In this document: one piece after another, positions 40,509 through 49,262 of the stretch
Layout: each line of letters starts with the position of its first letter
Numbering within the stretch: the first letter of the stretch is position 1
From: Amoebidium appalachense
Taxonomy: Eukaryota > Ichthyosporea
NCBI GenBank assembly: GCA_963693365.1
Contig: CAVNZM010000003.1
Location: forward strand, 13,640,001-13,704,000
Reading direction: 5' to 3'
DNA length: 64,000 nucleotides
The notes under the pieces: generated by a model
Databases searched by the model: none
The model's input: the letters and a program-made list of their open reading frames with translations, nothing else
What the model was told of the DNA's origin: nothing
Translations under genes and position numbers: made by a program

Positions 40509-42248
40509 ATGGCAGCCCCCTACGACGCCTCCGTGCCCCTCAACATGGCCTACCACAAGCTGACGGACGCCGGCACGTACTCGCCTGTGGAGCTCAGCCA
40601 CATCAACCGCCGGTCGACGGTCAAGACCTACCCGGTGACCGGCTCGACGTACAGCTCAAAGGGGCAGCGCGTGATTCGGTTCTCCCTGCCGGCCGTGGGC
40701 TTCCTGGACTGTCTCAACTCCTACATGACGTTCCAGTTCAAAGCCAACGTGCCCAACGCCCCCGAGTACGTGGGCATGAAGGTGGAGAGGCTGCGCAGGT
40801 TCCCCCTCCCCGGTCAGCTGGCCCACCCCCTCGAGATCGACACCACCATAAGGGACTACGAGGGCACCACCGTGCCCCAGAGCGAGGCGTTGGCCAACAA
40901 CACCCTCAACGACAACGCGGCGGCGACCGACATTTTCCCCCTCAAGGTCCGCAACCTGGAGGGGATGGCCATGATGGGGGGCCAACTCTGCTCCTCGGCC
41001 GCACCGTTTGAACGGGCCCGTGTGTCCATCAACGGCACCACCGTCGAGGACATTTCAGGCTACAACCACCTGATGATCAACCTGGAACGGTTCCTGTCGT
41101 CGGCCGACTACGGCAACAGCCCCGCCGGCCGCATGCACGGGACGTACAGCCCGCAGGACGCCGACTGGGAGTATGCGGACAAGTGGAACACCACCACGGC
41201 CGCCCAGTACTCGTGCTTCAACCCCGACCCCCTCAAAAAGCTCTTTGGCATCGAGAAGGCGAGGGGGACGGACCCGTTGCCCGACGAGGCCCTGTTTGCC
41301 CCCGATGTCGACAAGCTGCTGGGCAAGGACGGCATTCCTGCCGACCGCTTCCTCGACTACACCGCCCGCGCCGCCAAGTGGCCTCCCCACCAGGCCAACA
41401 TCCAGGCCCAAATCGACGCCACCGACGGTTTCACCTACATTCACCAGCTCAAGCTCGGCCTCATGCGGTCCGGCCGGTACCTCCCGCTGTCGTACATGGG
41501 GGAGGTGCAGATCGAGCTGTCGTTGGGTGAGGCAAACCAAGTGTTGTACGTGCCCACCGAGAACGAGAATTGGCTCAAGGACGTCGCCTACGAGATCATC
41601 AACCCCGTCCTCCACTGCGAAATCATCGAGTGGAACGCCGTCTACACGGCCGGCTTCGAAAAGGCCTTGATGGAGAAGAACGTGTACATTCCCTACAGCA
41701 CGTTCACCCACTTCCAGAGCTACGTCAAGGGGGGCAGCCCTGCCGACCTGCACATTTCGTTCCGGGGGAGAAACGTCAAGTCCCTGCTCTCCCTCGTTCG
41801 TAACGGCAACACGTGGGCCCAGGCCGGCTACGAGTCGTTTAGGTCGGAACGCAGCAACATAACGAGCTACCAGATCAAGATAGGCCCCTACCAGAAGCCC
41901 CTCGACGAAATTCGTGTGTCGAAGAACAACTGCGCCGAGGCATGGGCCGAGCTGGCTAAGGCCCTCTACTTCTTGGGTGACGTCACGGCCGATTGCATGT
42001 ACAACTCCACGTCCTGGCCCGACAAGCAGTTCATGATCGCCCTGGACCTCGAGAGGGACCGTGACCTGTACTCTGGGCTCGACACCAGCTCCGACGCCAC
42101 CCCCATTCTGCTGCACCTGAACACGGAAAAGTTCTCCGCCGGGGTCGGGGAACCCACGGTTCAGGACGACCTGACCCTCGACACCTTCGTGCACCACGAG
42201 AACGTGCTGGTGCTGTCCGGTGCCCGTGAGGTGACGGTGGAGGCTTAA
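40509..42248 (+). CDS. Major capsid protein, double jelly-roll (candidate), 579 aa
   Basis: The length and position, directly after the ATPase, fit Polinton MCP. The N-terminal region has the strand SSKGQRVIRFSLPAVGFLDC. A surface loop motif FERARVSINGTTVEDISGYN (near residue 170) is characteristic of these proteins, and LPLSYMGEVQIELSLGEAN begins the second jelly roll. I chose ATG 40509 (MAAPYDAS); an in-frame ATG at 40479 would overlap the ATPase by 17 bp. Trimers would build the capsid shell. No frameshifts seen. Confidence 0.9.
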   Translation: MAAPYDASVPLNMAYHKLTDAGTYSPVELSHINRRSTVKTYPVTGSTYSSKGQRVIRFSLPAVGFLDCLNSYMTFQFKANVPNAPEYVGMKVERLRRFPLPGQLAHPLEIDTTIRDYEGTTVPQSEALANNTLNDNAAATDIFPLKVRNLEGMAMMGGQLCSSAAPFERARVSINGTTVEDISGYNHLMINLERFLSSADYGNSPAGRMHGTYSPQDADWEYADKWNTTTAAQYSCFNPDPLKKLFGIEKARGTDPLPDEALFAPDVDKLLGKDGIPADRFLDYTARAAKWPPHQANIQAQIDATDGFTYIHQLKLGLMRSGRYLPLSYMGEVQIELSLGEANQVLYVPTENENWLKDVAYEIINPVLHCEIIEWNAVYTAGFEKALMEKNVYIPYSTFTHFQSYVKGGSPADLHISFRGRNVKSLLSLVRNGNTWAQAGYESFRSERSNITSYQIKIGPYQKPLDEIRVSKNNCAEAWAELAKALYFLGDVTADCMYNSTSWPDKQFMIALDLERDRDLYSGLDTSSDATPILLHLNTEKFSAGVGEPTVQDDLTLDTFVHHENVLVLSGAREVTVEA

Positions 42249-42287
42249 TAACTCAAAGGTGCAAATTGTGTGGGCCACCTAGCAAGT

Positions 42288-42665
42288 ATGAACGCGGCCA
42301 TGGCCAACGTCAACGGTATTCCACTGGCGCCCACACCCACGCAGGCGGCCGTGTACGGCTACAAGCTGGCACCCGAGGCCGAGTACGAGGCTGCCTACGC
42401 GGCCCCCTACCGGGCACGGCACACGGACGCCACCTTCCAGGCCGGCGTGTACGGTGTGCCCTTCAGCCGGCTGCCGACCTTCAACAACCTGCCCACCGAC
42501 AACCACGTGCCCTCCATGCCCGGCAGGAGCGGTCTGGGCAGCAGGGGGCTCCCCCTCAACAGCAAGTCCTACTATGTCGACTTTACGCCCGTGAGGGTGG
42601 GGCACAGCAGTGACCCCCAGGGCAGCTTTGCCCGGCAACCCATGGCGCAGTACGCTGCGAAATAA
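42288..42665 (+). CDS. Small virion-type protein, 125 aa
   Basis: MNAAMANVNGIPLAPTPTQA opens an Ala/Tyr-rich N-terminus (EAEYEAAYAAPYRARHTD), followed by a Gly/Pro/Ser-rich C-terminus. It lies 40 bp after the capsid gene. The stop TAA overlaps an AATAAA poly-A signal at 42663-42669. No family recognised; position suggests a capsid-associated protein. Confidence 0.6.
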   Translation: MNAAMANVNGIPLAPTPTQAAVYGYKLAPEAEYEAAYAAPYRARHTDATFQAGVYGVPFSRLPTFNNLPTDNHVPSMPGRSGLGSRGLPLNSKSYYVDFTPVRVGHSSDPQGSFARQPMAQYAAK

Positions 42666-42698
42666 TAAACACCAGTTTACAACAACACCGTGTCCACC

Positions 42699-44860
42699 AT
42701 GTCCCCCAAGGTGCAGCAGCCTCATGGGCACGCTGATGACTTGGACTCTGAGACGAGTAGGGTTTGGCCCCTGGGCAGGTACACTGTCAAGTACCAGTAC
42801 CCGGAAGACGTGCATTCAGGCAAGTGGCGGGAGACCACCGTTGGGTACTTTGGGACTCCCAAAAGTTCACTACTCCGACATAGCTACAAGGCGTTGGTCA
42901 GGGGTGGGGTTGAGGCGTTTTTCAAGAAGGCCGGCACATATCTAGACCCCAACCAGCCACTGGAGCGGTGGGGTGGTCGGTTGCCGGAGGTGGTGAAGGT
43001 AGACGTAGCCTACCACCCTGGCTATGAGCACTTTGAGGACAAGTACGGTAGCACGTACGTGTGGAACAGACCTAGGGCACCTCCGCCCCCCTTGCCCGAC
43101 GTGGCCCCCCTGCCGACCCCACCCCTCCCCCCACCTGTCCCGGCCACACCCCCGGGCCGGGCTCCGGCCATACCGTACCCCCCACCTCCCAAGCCACCCC
43201 CACCGCCCAAAACCCCTGCCCCAAACGCACCACGCCGCCGGCCCCATAACGAGCCCGCACCCTCCTTCGGGCCCCTGGCACCCCATGTGGCCGGCCCCAC
43301 CATGCCCACCCCGCCAGAGTCCCTGAAATGGGAGGTGCCTCCCCCGCCCCGTGTCCCCGTGGCCTTCCCCCCAGAGCTTGACCCACAGACCCCCACGGCA
43401 CCCCACCTGCCGGCCAAGCCCAACGGTCCACCCATACCCTTTCCCCCCTTGACGGGCCGGTCCCTGCCGACGTCCAAGCCAGACCGGTCGAGGCTGCCCG
43501 GCAAAGGGAAAGGCACCGGTCTGCCCGTGACACGGACCAGCACAACCCGTCCTGGGTCACTGCCCGGGCCGGTGGCCGTGGCAAGCAAGCACGTCGACGT
43601 TGTGGAGCCTGCGGTAGCCCACGGACCCACCGTAGCCCCGGTACAACCTCTACACACGCCTCCCAATGACGACGACGACGACGACGAGCCAACGACCAGT
43701 GCCTGCCCCACGTCCACGGCCGGCTACCCTGGCCGGCAACGACCCCAACCGCCCCTCCCCACTCCACGTGGGGGTCTTGGCGCCCCATATGACCGGCCCC
43801 ACCATGCCCACCCCGCCAGAGTCCTTGTATTGGAAGGCACCCAAAGAACCGGCCACCGCCGTGCCCTTCCCCCCGGAGCTCAACCCACAGACCCCCGTGG
43901 CACCCCCACCTGCCGGCCAAGCCGGACGGACCACCCATACCCTTCCCGCCGCCGACGGTTCAACCCCCGCCACAGTCACCCGCCAAAGGGAACGGTACCG
44001 GTCTGCCCATGGAACGGGCCACGAGGCCGACTGCCCCGGCCATACCCTTCCCCCCACCACGACAACCGGCACCAACGCCGTACCCCCAGTCTCCTGCCTA
44101 TCGTGGACCCGACCCGCCGGCCATGATACCCCCACGGCCGCCAAAGACTGGCGGGTGGCCGTTGCAGGTTTGGGCCGAAGCCTTCCCCCTCGTGCCTGCG
44201 CCCCCAACGCCAGAGTCCCAGGCCCACCCCACAGCCACGCCTACACCGACGCCCACCAACGAGCTGGACGTGTGGAAAATGAAACTACCCTTGTCCAACG
44301 TCACGCTCTTGGACGTCGCAAATGCTCTGGCACCAGCCAATTACGAGTTCCAGGAGCCCATGTGGGACTTTGAGAAAGAGTTGTTGGACAAACACCCCGA
44401 GTATTATCAAGTTCTGCAGGGTTTCGCCCCGTACCAAGCCATCAAATTTGTAGCTTGGGGACTCAAGAAGGAAGAGCCCAAGGCCTCGAGGCAGGCCCTG
44501 TATGAGTACCGTGTGCGAGGGGGGAAGCTTTCAGACCTGCCCCTTGGTATTGACGGCCCCACCACCACCACCACGCCCACCCCCACCCCCACCCCAGCAG
44601 CCATCGGCTATGACGGTGACGTGACGACGTACCCAAGCACCAAGAGGGCGGTCTCGCAAACAGGGGGTGCTGCCGCCGTGTGGAGACCCCCCACGTCCCC
44701 CGCCCGACCCGACGAGGAGGGGGTGCTGAGTCCCTTTTGGCAGGGGTTGCGGGAACACCTTGACATGCTCGGGCGGGAGAGCCCGGAGGATTTCACAAGG
44801 CGGGTGAGGGAGGACCAGACGGGGTGGGACCACCCTGCCGTGCCACGGCCTCCTACGTGA
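42699..44860 (+). pseudogene. Proline-rich virion protein broken by two frameshifts
   Basis: The N-terminal ~130 residues are folded-looking (LGRYTVKYQYPEDVHSGKW, GYFGTPKSSLLRHSYKAL). Then come proline-rich repeats. A ~100-residue module with GPTMPTPPESL and FPPELxPQTP occurs twice, but in different frames: the first frame fails around the GAC run near 43680, and the second near 43910 in a C-rich tract. The C-terminal ~200 residues are again ordered (LLDVANALAPANYEFQEPMW, DTKHPEYY-like DKHPEYYQVLQGF). Undamaged it would be near 720 residues. Alternatively the indels are assembly errors in homopolymers. Confidence 0.65.
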
Positions 44861-44871
44861 GGGGGGTGTTC

Positions 44872-45462
44872 ATGGGGGCAGCACGCCAGCTTCTGGGCAA
44901 CGTGGTAAGGTGCCACCATGGTGACGGTGGCCAGCCGGCTATTGCTGACGGCGGTGTTGGTGGCGGTGGTCCGAACCTGCAGGAGGCTGTGTTGGGGAAC
45001 CGTGACACCCTCGGAGAACTCCAGAAGGTAGCAAAGGGGGTAGCTCTGCACATGCTGAAGGTTGCTACCAAAGGTAACACTGGGGTACCACGGCTACCGT
45101 ACACGCCAACAGCCACGGCTACTGCTCACCCCACCCCCACAGGCACCCCCACGTGGCCACATGGTCCGAGCTTCCCCGTGCCCACCCCCACCGGTGCCCC
45201 TTCACCCACAGCCACCCCTGGGCTGGCAGCGGCCGTGCACCATCATGCCAACTACGGGAGGGGGGACATGCCCAGGCACCCACACCACCCGCATGTGCGT
45301 GCACACGTGCACAGGTCAGGGGTTGTGCCGGCCAGCCATGCCGCCGGGTATGTCGAGGGTGGCCTGGTCCCTAAGTCTGCCCGTGGGGTGTACCGTACCA
45401 AGACAGCCAGCAAGAAGACGAAGAAGAAGGCGGCCAAGAGGAAGAAGGGTGCCGGCAAATAA
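44872..45462 (+). CDS. Basic core-like protein with lysine-rich tail, 196 aa
   Basis: Starts MGAARQLLGNVVRCHHGDGG; an upstream in-frame start is also open. The middle is Pro/Thr/His-rich and the C-terminus is very basic (KTASKKTKKKAAKRKKGAGK), like adenovirus-type core proteins that condense DNA. Follows the proline-rich gene by 11 bp. Role inferred from charge and position. Confidence 0.6.
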   Translation: MGAARQLLGNVVRCHHGDGGQPAIADGGVGGGGPNLQEAVLGNRDTLGELQKVAKGVALHMLKVATKGNTGVPRLPYTPTATATAHPTPTGTPTWPHGPSFPVPTPTGAPSPTATPGLAAAVHHHANYGRGDMPRHPHHPHVRAHVHRSGVVPASHAAGYVEGGLVPKSARGVYRTKTASKKTKKKAAKRKKGAGK

Positions 45463-45493
45463 TCTACGTCATTAGGCAGCAGCAGCGGCAGAC

Positions 45494-45715
45494 ATGGCAC
45501 ACAGCACCGAGCACATGCGCATGCACGCTTTGCCCCACACGCTGGCACCCCTCCCCGTACCCCTACCCTACCGCGCCCGACCCGCACCACAGACCCGCCC
45601 GTTCTACGGCCCGGGCAACGTCATCGAGGGGCCAGGGGGGACCATGAGGCCCAGACCCTCCACCTACACACCGTGGCCCGTGGCCGCCGACCAGAGCTCC
45701 TTCCAAAACTTTTAA
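45494..45715 (+). CDS. Small proline/arginine-rich protein, 73 aa
   Basis: MAHSTEHMRMHALPHTLAPL followed by a Pro/Arg-rich body and a SSFQNF end. Same strand and spacing as neighbours. No family recognised. Confidence 0.5.
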   Translation: MAHSTEHMRMHALPHTLAPLPVPLPYRARPAPQTRPFYGPGNVIEGPGGTMRPRPSTYTPWPVAADQSSFQNF

Positions 45716-45760
45716 ATATTGTGTGTGCTACTAGTAGTGTAAACAGCCTGCAGCACCATC

Positions 45761-45952
45761 ATGGAGCTCAACCCCGGCGGGCCCCCCACACGCAAGAGGC
45801 CGTTTATCTTCCCGGAAAAGAACAACAACCTGAATGTCATGGACGTGTCCACCATACGGGACTTTCGGCGACGTCCCCTGGCCTACACCGTAAAACTGTC
45901 CGGCGTCAACGCCAATAGACCCATTCGTACGGCACCTGTGGTGTTCAAATAA
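45761..45952 (+). CDS. Small protein, 63 aa
   Basis: MELNPGGPPTRKRPFIFPEK, then NVMDVSTIRDFRRRPL and a VKLSGVNANRPIRTAPVVFK end. The TAA stop is part of AATAAA (45950-45955), so the mRNA end probably lies a few bases on. It meets the minus-strand gene tail-to-tail with an 8-bp overlap. Confidence 0.55.
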   Translation: MELNPGGPPTRKRPFIFPEKNNNLNVMDVSTIRDFRRRPLAYTVKLSGVNANRPIRTAPVVFK

Positions 45953-46656
45953 ACCTGGGCGGGTCGACGGTAGTGTGGGCACGTGCTGGCACACCCCCAC
46001 TACCCTCACACGCCTGCCACAACCCCATTCTATTGTGCACAGTGTTGTCTCTAAATGCAGAGCGGAGGGGGTGCCCGTACAACCTGTTAAGTATGTAAGG
46101 CACGCGTGTGTAGTGTTGGTTGAGTTTGTTCTGTCTCAGCACCCTCCTTGCCTGGTCGGCGTTCTCTATGCCTTGCACGCCCCTGAATGCTGCCACCACC
46201 CCCTCCTGCATGTCACCCATACTCGCATTCAGGCCCTGCACCGACTGCAGCAGCTGCTTGAAGCGGTTAATGTGTCTGTATGGCTGTGACCTCTTTCTGT
46301 CCCAGAAGGCCGTGCACCCCTCATACGTCTTCCTCCCCTCCCCGTCGCTGCCCCTCCCACCCCCTCCCGTCGTACACCCAGTCCTCCTCCTCCTCCTCCC
46401 CCTCCCCCTCCCCCCTCCCTCCCCCCTCCTCGTACACGTACTCCTGGTCCCCTCCGTCGTGCTCGTATTCGTCGTGTTCCCCCGTGCACGTCTCCCTCTC
46501 CTTGCAGTATGCCCACCAGCACCCTTGTGTCTGTGGCCGTGGCCGTGGCTGTGTGGTGGTGTTGCAGTACATGTCGTAGAGGAAGGGGCACAGGTCTAGC
46601 AGCTTCTCAGGGTCCGTGGTGTTGGCCACCATACTTAGCAACGTGTCTTCGTCCAT
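45945..46656 (-). pseudogene. Acidic/helical protein, probably one gene with a frameshift
   Basis: The upstream part starts at 46656 (MDEDTLLSMVANTTDPEKLL). It has a cysteine-containing segment (CWWAYCKERETC) and a Glu/Gly run ending in a stop near 46321. The downstream part has no good ATG and reads back in another frame through TYEGCTAFWDRKRSQPY and RHINRFKQLLQSV into GIENADQARRVLRQNKLNQH, stopping at 45945. A one-base indel in the purine run at ~46340-46430 would join them, about 230 residues. Function unknown. Confidence 0.55.
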
Positions 46657-46772
46657 TTTTTTTTCCGTGTCAGTGTGTGTGTGTGTGTTTCGGCCGAAGT
46701 TCACCTAATTCGTGATGTTGACTGTTTTTGTGTTGGAAAAAAGTGACGTGTCTGTGCACACGTGTGTGCCTT

Positions 46773-47009
46773 TTATATGTGCTGGTGCCTGCTCTTTTTG
46801 GCAAGCCTCCCGCCCTTGTACACGTGTATGGTTCCGGTGTTGGTGTTGCTTTTGCCGAAGGACACATTGGACATGCTTGGTTTTGCATTAAGCTCTGAAT
46901 TTATTGGCTGCCTGCCCTCGTGCATACGGTGCACGTGGTGTATGCCTAAAAACACCATCTTTTTCCTCTTCTGCCGGTGACCCCCCTGCCCGTGCACTCT
47001 GCACCCCAT
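46773..47009 (-). CDS. Small basic protein, 78 aa
   Basis: Opens at the ATG at 47009 (MGCRVHGQGGHRQKRKKMVF) and ends HVYKGGRLAKKSRHQHI. Lies just downstream of polB on the same strand. It is basic throughout and might bind nucleic acid; recognition is by composition only. Confidence 0.4.
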   Translation of the reverse strand: MGCRVHGQGGHRQKRKKMVFLGIHHVHRMHEGRQPINSELNAKPSMSNVSFGKSNTNTGTIHVYKGGRLAKKSRHQHI

Positions 47010-47114
47010 TTTTCTTTCTTCTAATGCTAGGTTAACAAACACACCACATAATTTTCCACTGCTAGACTACCTCCTAACTAACCCCCCTCCCTCCCCCCTA
47101 CCCCCTCCCCCCAC

Positions 47115-48601
47115 TCAAAACTGCAGGTTCCCCTCCGGTGCCGCCCACCCGATGGGGTAGCTGCGTACACTGCCGTCTGCTGCCTCGAACACCCCCCTCT
47201 TGTCGAACGCCCCCGACTGTGTCTTGCGCTGGTCCTTGCTGGCCAGGTGGTAGTTGTGGGGGACCCCGGGCACGGGCTCCCGCAGCAGCCGGTGGTTGGT
47301 GACGCTCACACTCGGCAGCTCGCCGTGCACCAGCATGCGCAGGCTGGGGAGGTTCACCATGTCGGCCGCCCGGCGGGACAGGGTGATGCCCTTGACCTTC
47401 ACGTCGGTCTTGCCGTCCTGGGTGCGGTAGGCATAGTACGTCTTGGGGGCCACCCCCACAAACTCGACGATGGGTGTCGACGTCTCGTTCTTCCAGTTGC
47501 CCAGCAAGTCCCCGTTGGTGGAGTCGATGTTGTGGCTGAGGTGGGGCACCCTGCTGTCGTAGTGGTAGACGATGGAGTCGGTGTCCATGTACACCACCTG
47601 CTGGGGGGAGAGGGACCGGAGGGCCCCGTAGAGGTGCAGCCGAGCATGGGCCGTCACGAACGTGCCGATGGCAATGTTGGCGTAGGAGGGGGGTGGGACC
47701 GTCTCCTTCTTGGGCCGGTACTTGATGGCCGTGACCCTCTGCTCGCCGATGGGCTCGACGTCGAGCACCAGCAGGTTGGGGTTCGTCACCAGCAGCCTCA
47801 GCCTGTCGACGTCGTCGACAAACTCGATGGTGTCCAGCCCTGCCCTCTGCACCAGCTTGCCCCAGAGGCTGTTCAGAAACAGCTTGCTGATGGTACGCAG
47901 GGCCGGGTTGGGCTCGAACTCGTGGGCGGCCACCGTGATGCCGTAGTGTTCTTTGAACAGGTGCACGAGGGCGGGGATGTCGGCCGGATCTACGGTGGTG
48001 CTGGTGAGCTTCACCTTCAGGAACGTCTGCACGTACTTCCGGAAGAGGTTCTTGGTGCGTTTCTTGAAGTGCACCACGTCGTACACGTCGAGGATGGTGT
48101 ACCCATCACGCACGGCCACCTTCAGCTCCTCCGTCGTCCACGTGCCCACCAGTGCCCTCTCCTCGTCCGTGTGTGTGCATTGTGTGTGCTCACGTACCCT
48201 GGGGTTGCCGTCCTCGTCCATGCAGGTGGCCTGGGCCTCCTCCTTGCTGCTGCAGGCCCGGCACAGCACAAAGCCCAGCTTGTCGTACCCCTGGGCACCC
48301 GTCATACGCACAGGCAGCACGGGGATGAACAGGTCCTTGGGGGGGAGCACCCTCACACGTGCAACACCAAAGTACCCCTTGGTCCTGGCCTGGGGGGAGC
48401 CGGGGGTCATACGGCACGTCTTGTCGAGCCTCTCCTTCAGCACCTGGGCATCCGTGACGATGGCCGTGGGGTGGTCCTCCGTCTTGATGGGCAGTGACGT
48501 GAACCACTGTGACTTGCCCACCGGCATGTACTTGTCAATCATCACGTACGGGTAGAGGGAGGTGACGTCGACGTACTTGAGCCCGGCCTCCGGCCAGTCC
48601 T
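47115..48601 (-). CDS. polB: Protein-primed family-B DNA polymerase, palm-thumb part (interrupted gene)
   Basis: Starts beyond the SINE with YVDVTSLYPYVM (motif A, D..SLYP). Motif B is KLFLNSLWGKLVQ and motif C is VVYMDTDSIVYHY. A cysteine-rich insertion lies between A and B. Stops at 47115. If the 661-bp insert and one copy of CAGTCCT are disregarded, both parts share one frame, so the insertion is the only lesion seen in a gene of about 1,860 codons. Translated as it stands, the upstream part ends in the SINE about 12 codons after the junction. Confidence 0.93.
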
Positions 48602-48741
48602 TTTTGGATTTTTGTCCTGGTGCAGAGACTAGCGATCTTGCTAGCCTTGAGATCACAACCTAACCACTGCCGATGGTTGTGATGACGCCAGTAAAGGCGT
48701 GCTGGCTTTTTACCCCAGCGAGAAGAGGATGAGAAAAAGAT

Positions 48742-48813
48742 GATCCCGACGGGATTTGAACCCGCGACCCCTCTATCTCCGGTCGAGTGCTCTACCAACT
48801 GAGCTACGAGATC
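48742..48813 (-). tRNA. tRNA-like domain of SINE unit 1
   Basis: 72 nt folding as a full cloverleaf. The acceptor GATCTCG pairs with CGGGATC (one G-T). The D arm is GCTC/GAGC, with A box TAGCTCAGTTGG and B box GGTTCAAATCC. The strict anticodon triplet is GGA (serine), but position 33 is C instead of T, one anticodon-stem pair is mismatched, and there is no long serine-type variable arm. So it is a SINE promoter more than a working tRNA. Confidence 0.7.
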
Positions 48814-49113
48814 GGTTAAGATCTCGCAGGCCACCAGCCGATCATGATCTGATTCATGCGATCGGACTGGATAACGATACCATCTTCCAACATCCCCACT
48901 CAGGACGAATCGCAGAATCAGGTTAGGGTGGACTGCCCCCTCAGTCCCCACTGAACCTCTGTTCATGCTACCATTTTGGATTTTTGTCCTGGTGCAGAGA
49001 CTAGCGATCTTGCTAGCCTTGAGATCACAACCTAACCACTGCCGATGGTTGTGATGACGCCAGTAAAGGCGTGCTGGCTTTTTACCCCAGCGAGAAGAGG
49101 ATGAGAAAAAGAT

Positions 49114-49185
49114 GATCTCGACGGGATTTGAACCCGCGACCCCTCTATCTCCGGTCGAGTGCTCTACCAACTGAGCTACGAGATC
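49114..49185 (-). tRNA. tRNA-like domain of SINE unit 2
   Basis: Same as the first, 372 bp away, with a perfect 7-bp acceptor stem (GATCTCG with CGAGATC). The same anticodon-loop oddities apply. Confidence 0.7.
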
Positions 49186-49262
49186 GGTTAAGATCTCGCA
49201 GGCCACCAGCCGATCATGATCTGATTCATGCGATCGGACTGGATAACGATACCATCTTCCAA

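Larger units (their letters stand above)
48602..49262 (-). mobile_element. Tandem tRNA-derived SINE inside polB
   Basis: 661 bp bounded by CAGTCCT at 48595-48601 and 49263-49269. The 372-bp unit (landmark TTTTGGATTTTTGTCC at 48602 and 48974) occurs 1.8 times; the second copy lacks the ~85-bp segment linking the units. Each unit holds a complete tRNA-like domain on the minus strand, followed by a tRNA-unrelated body ending CAAAAATCCAAAA. The short duplication and tRNA head fit a SINE; a tandem dimer is unusual. Confidence 0.85.

Noticed and set aside
41055-42278. 407-codon minus-strand ORF
   Set aside because: Antisense of the capsid gene, explained by GC-rich codon usage.
47247-48497. 416-codon plus-strand ORF
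   Set aside because: Antisense of the polB palm region; the minus strand carries the conserved motifs.
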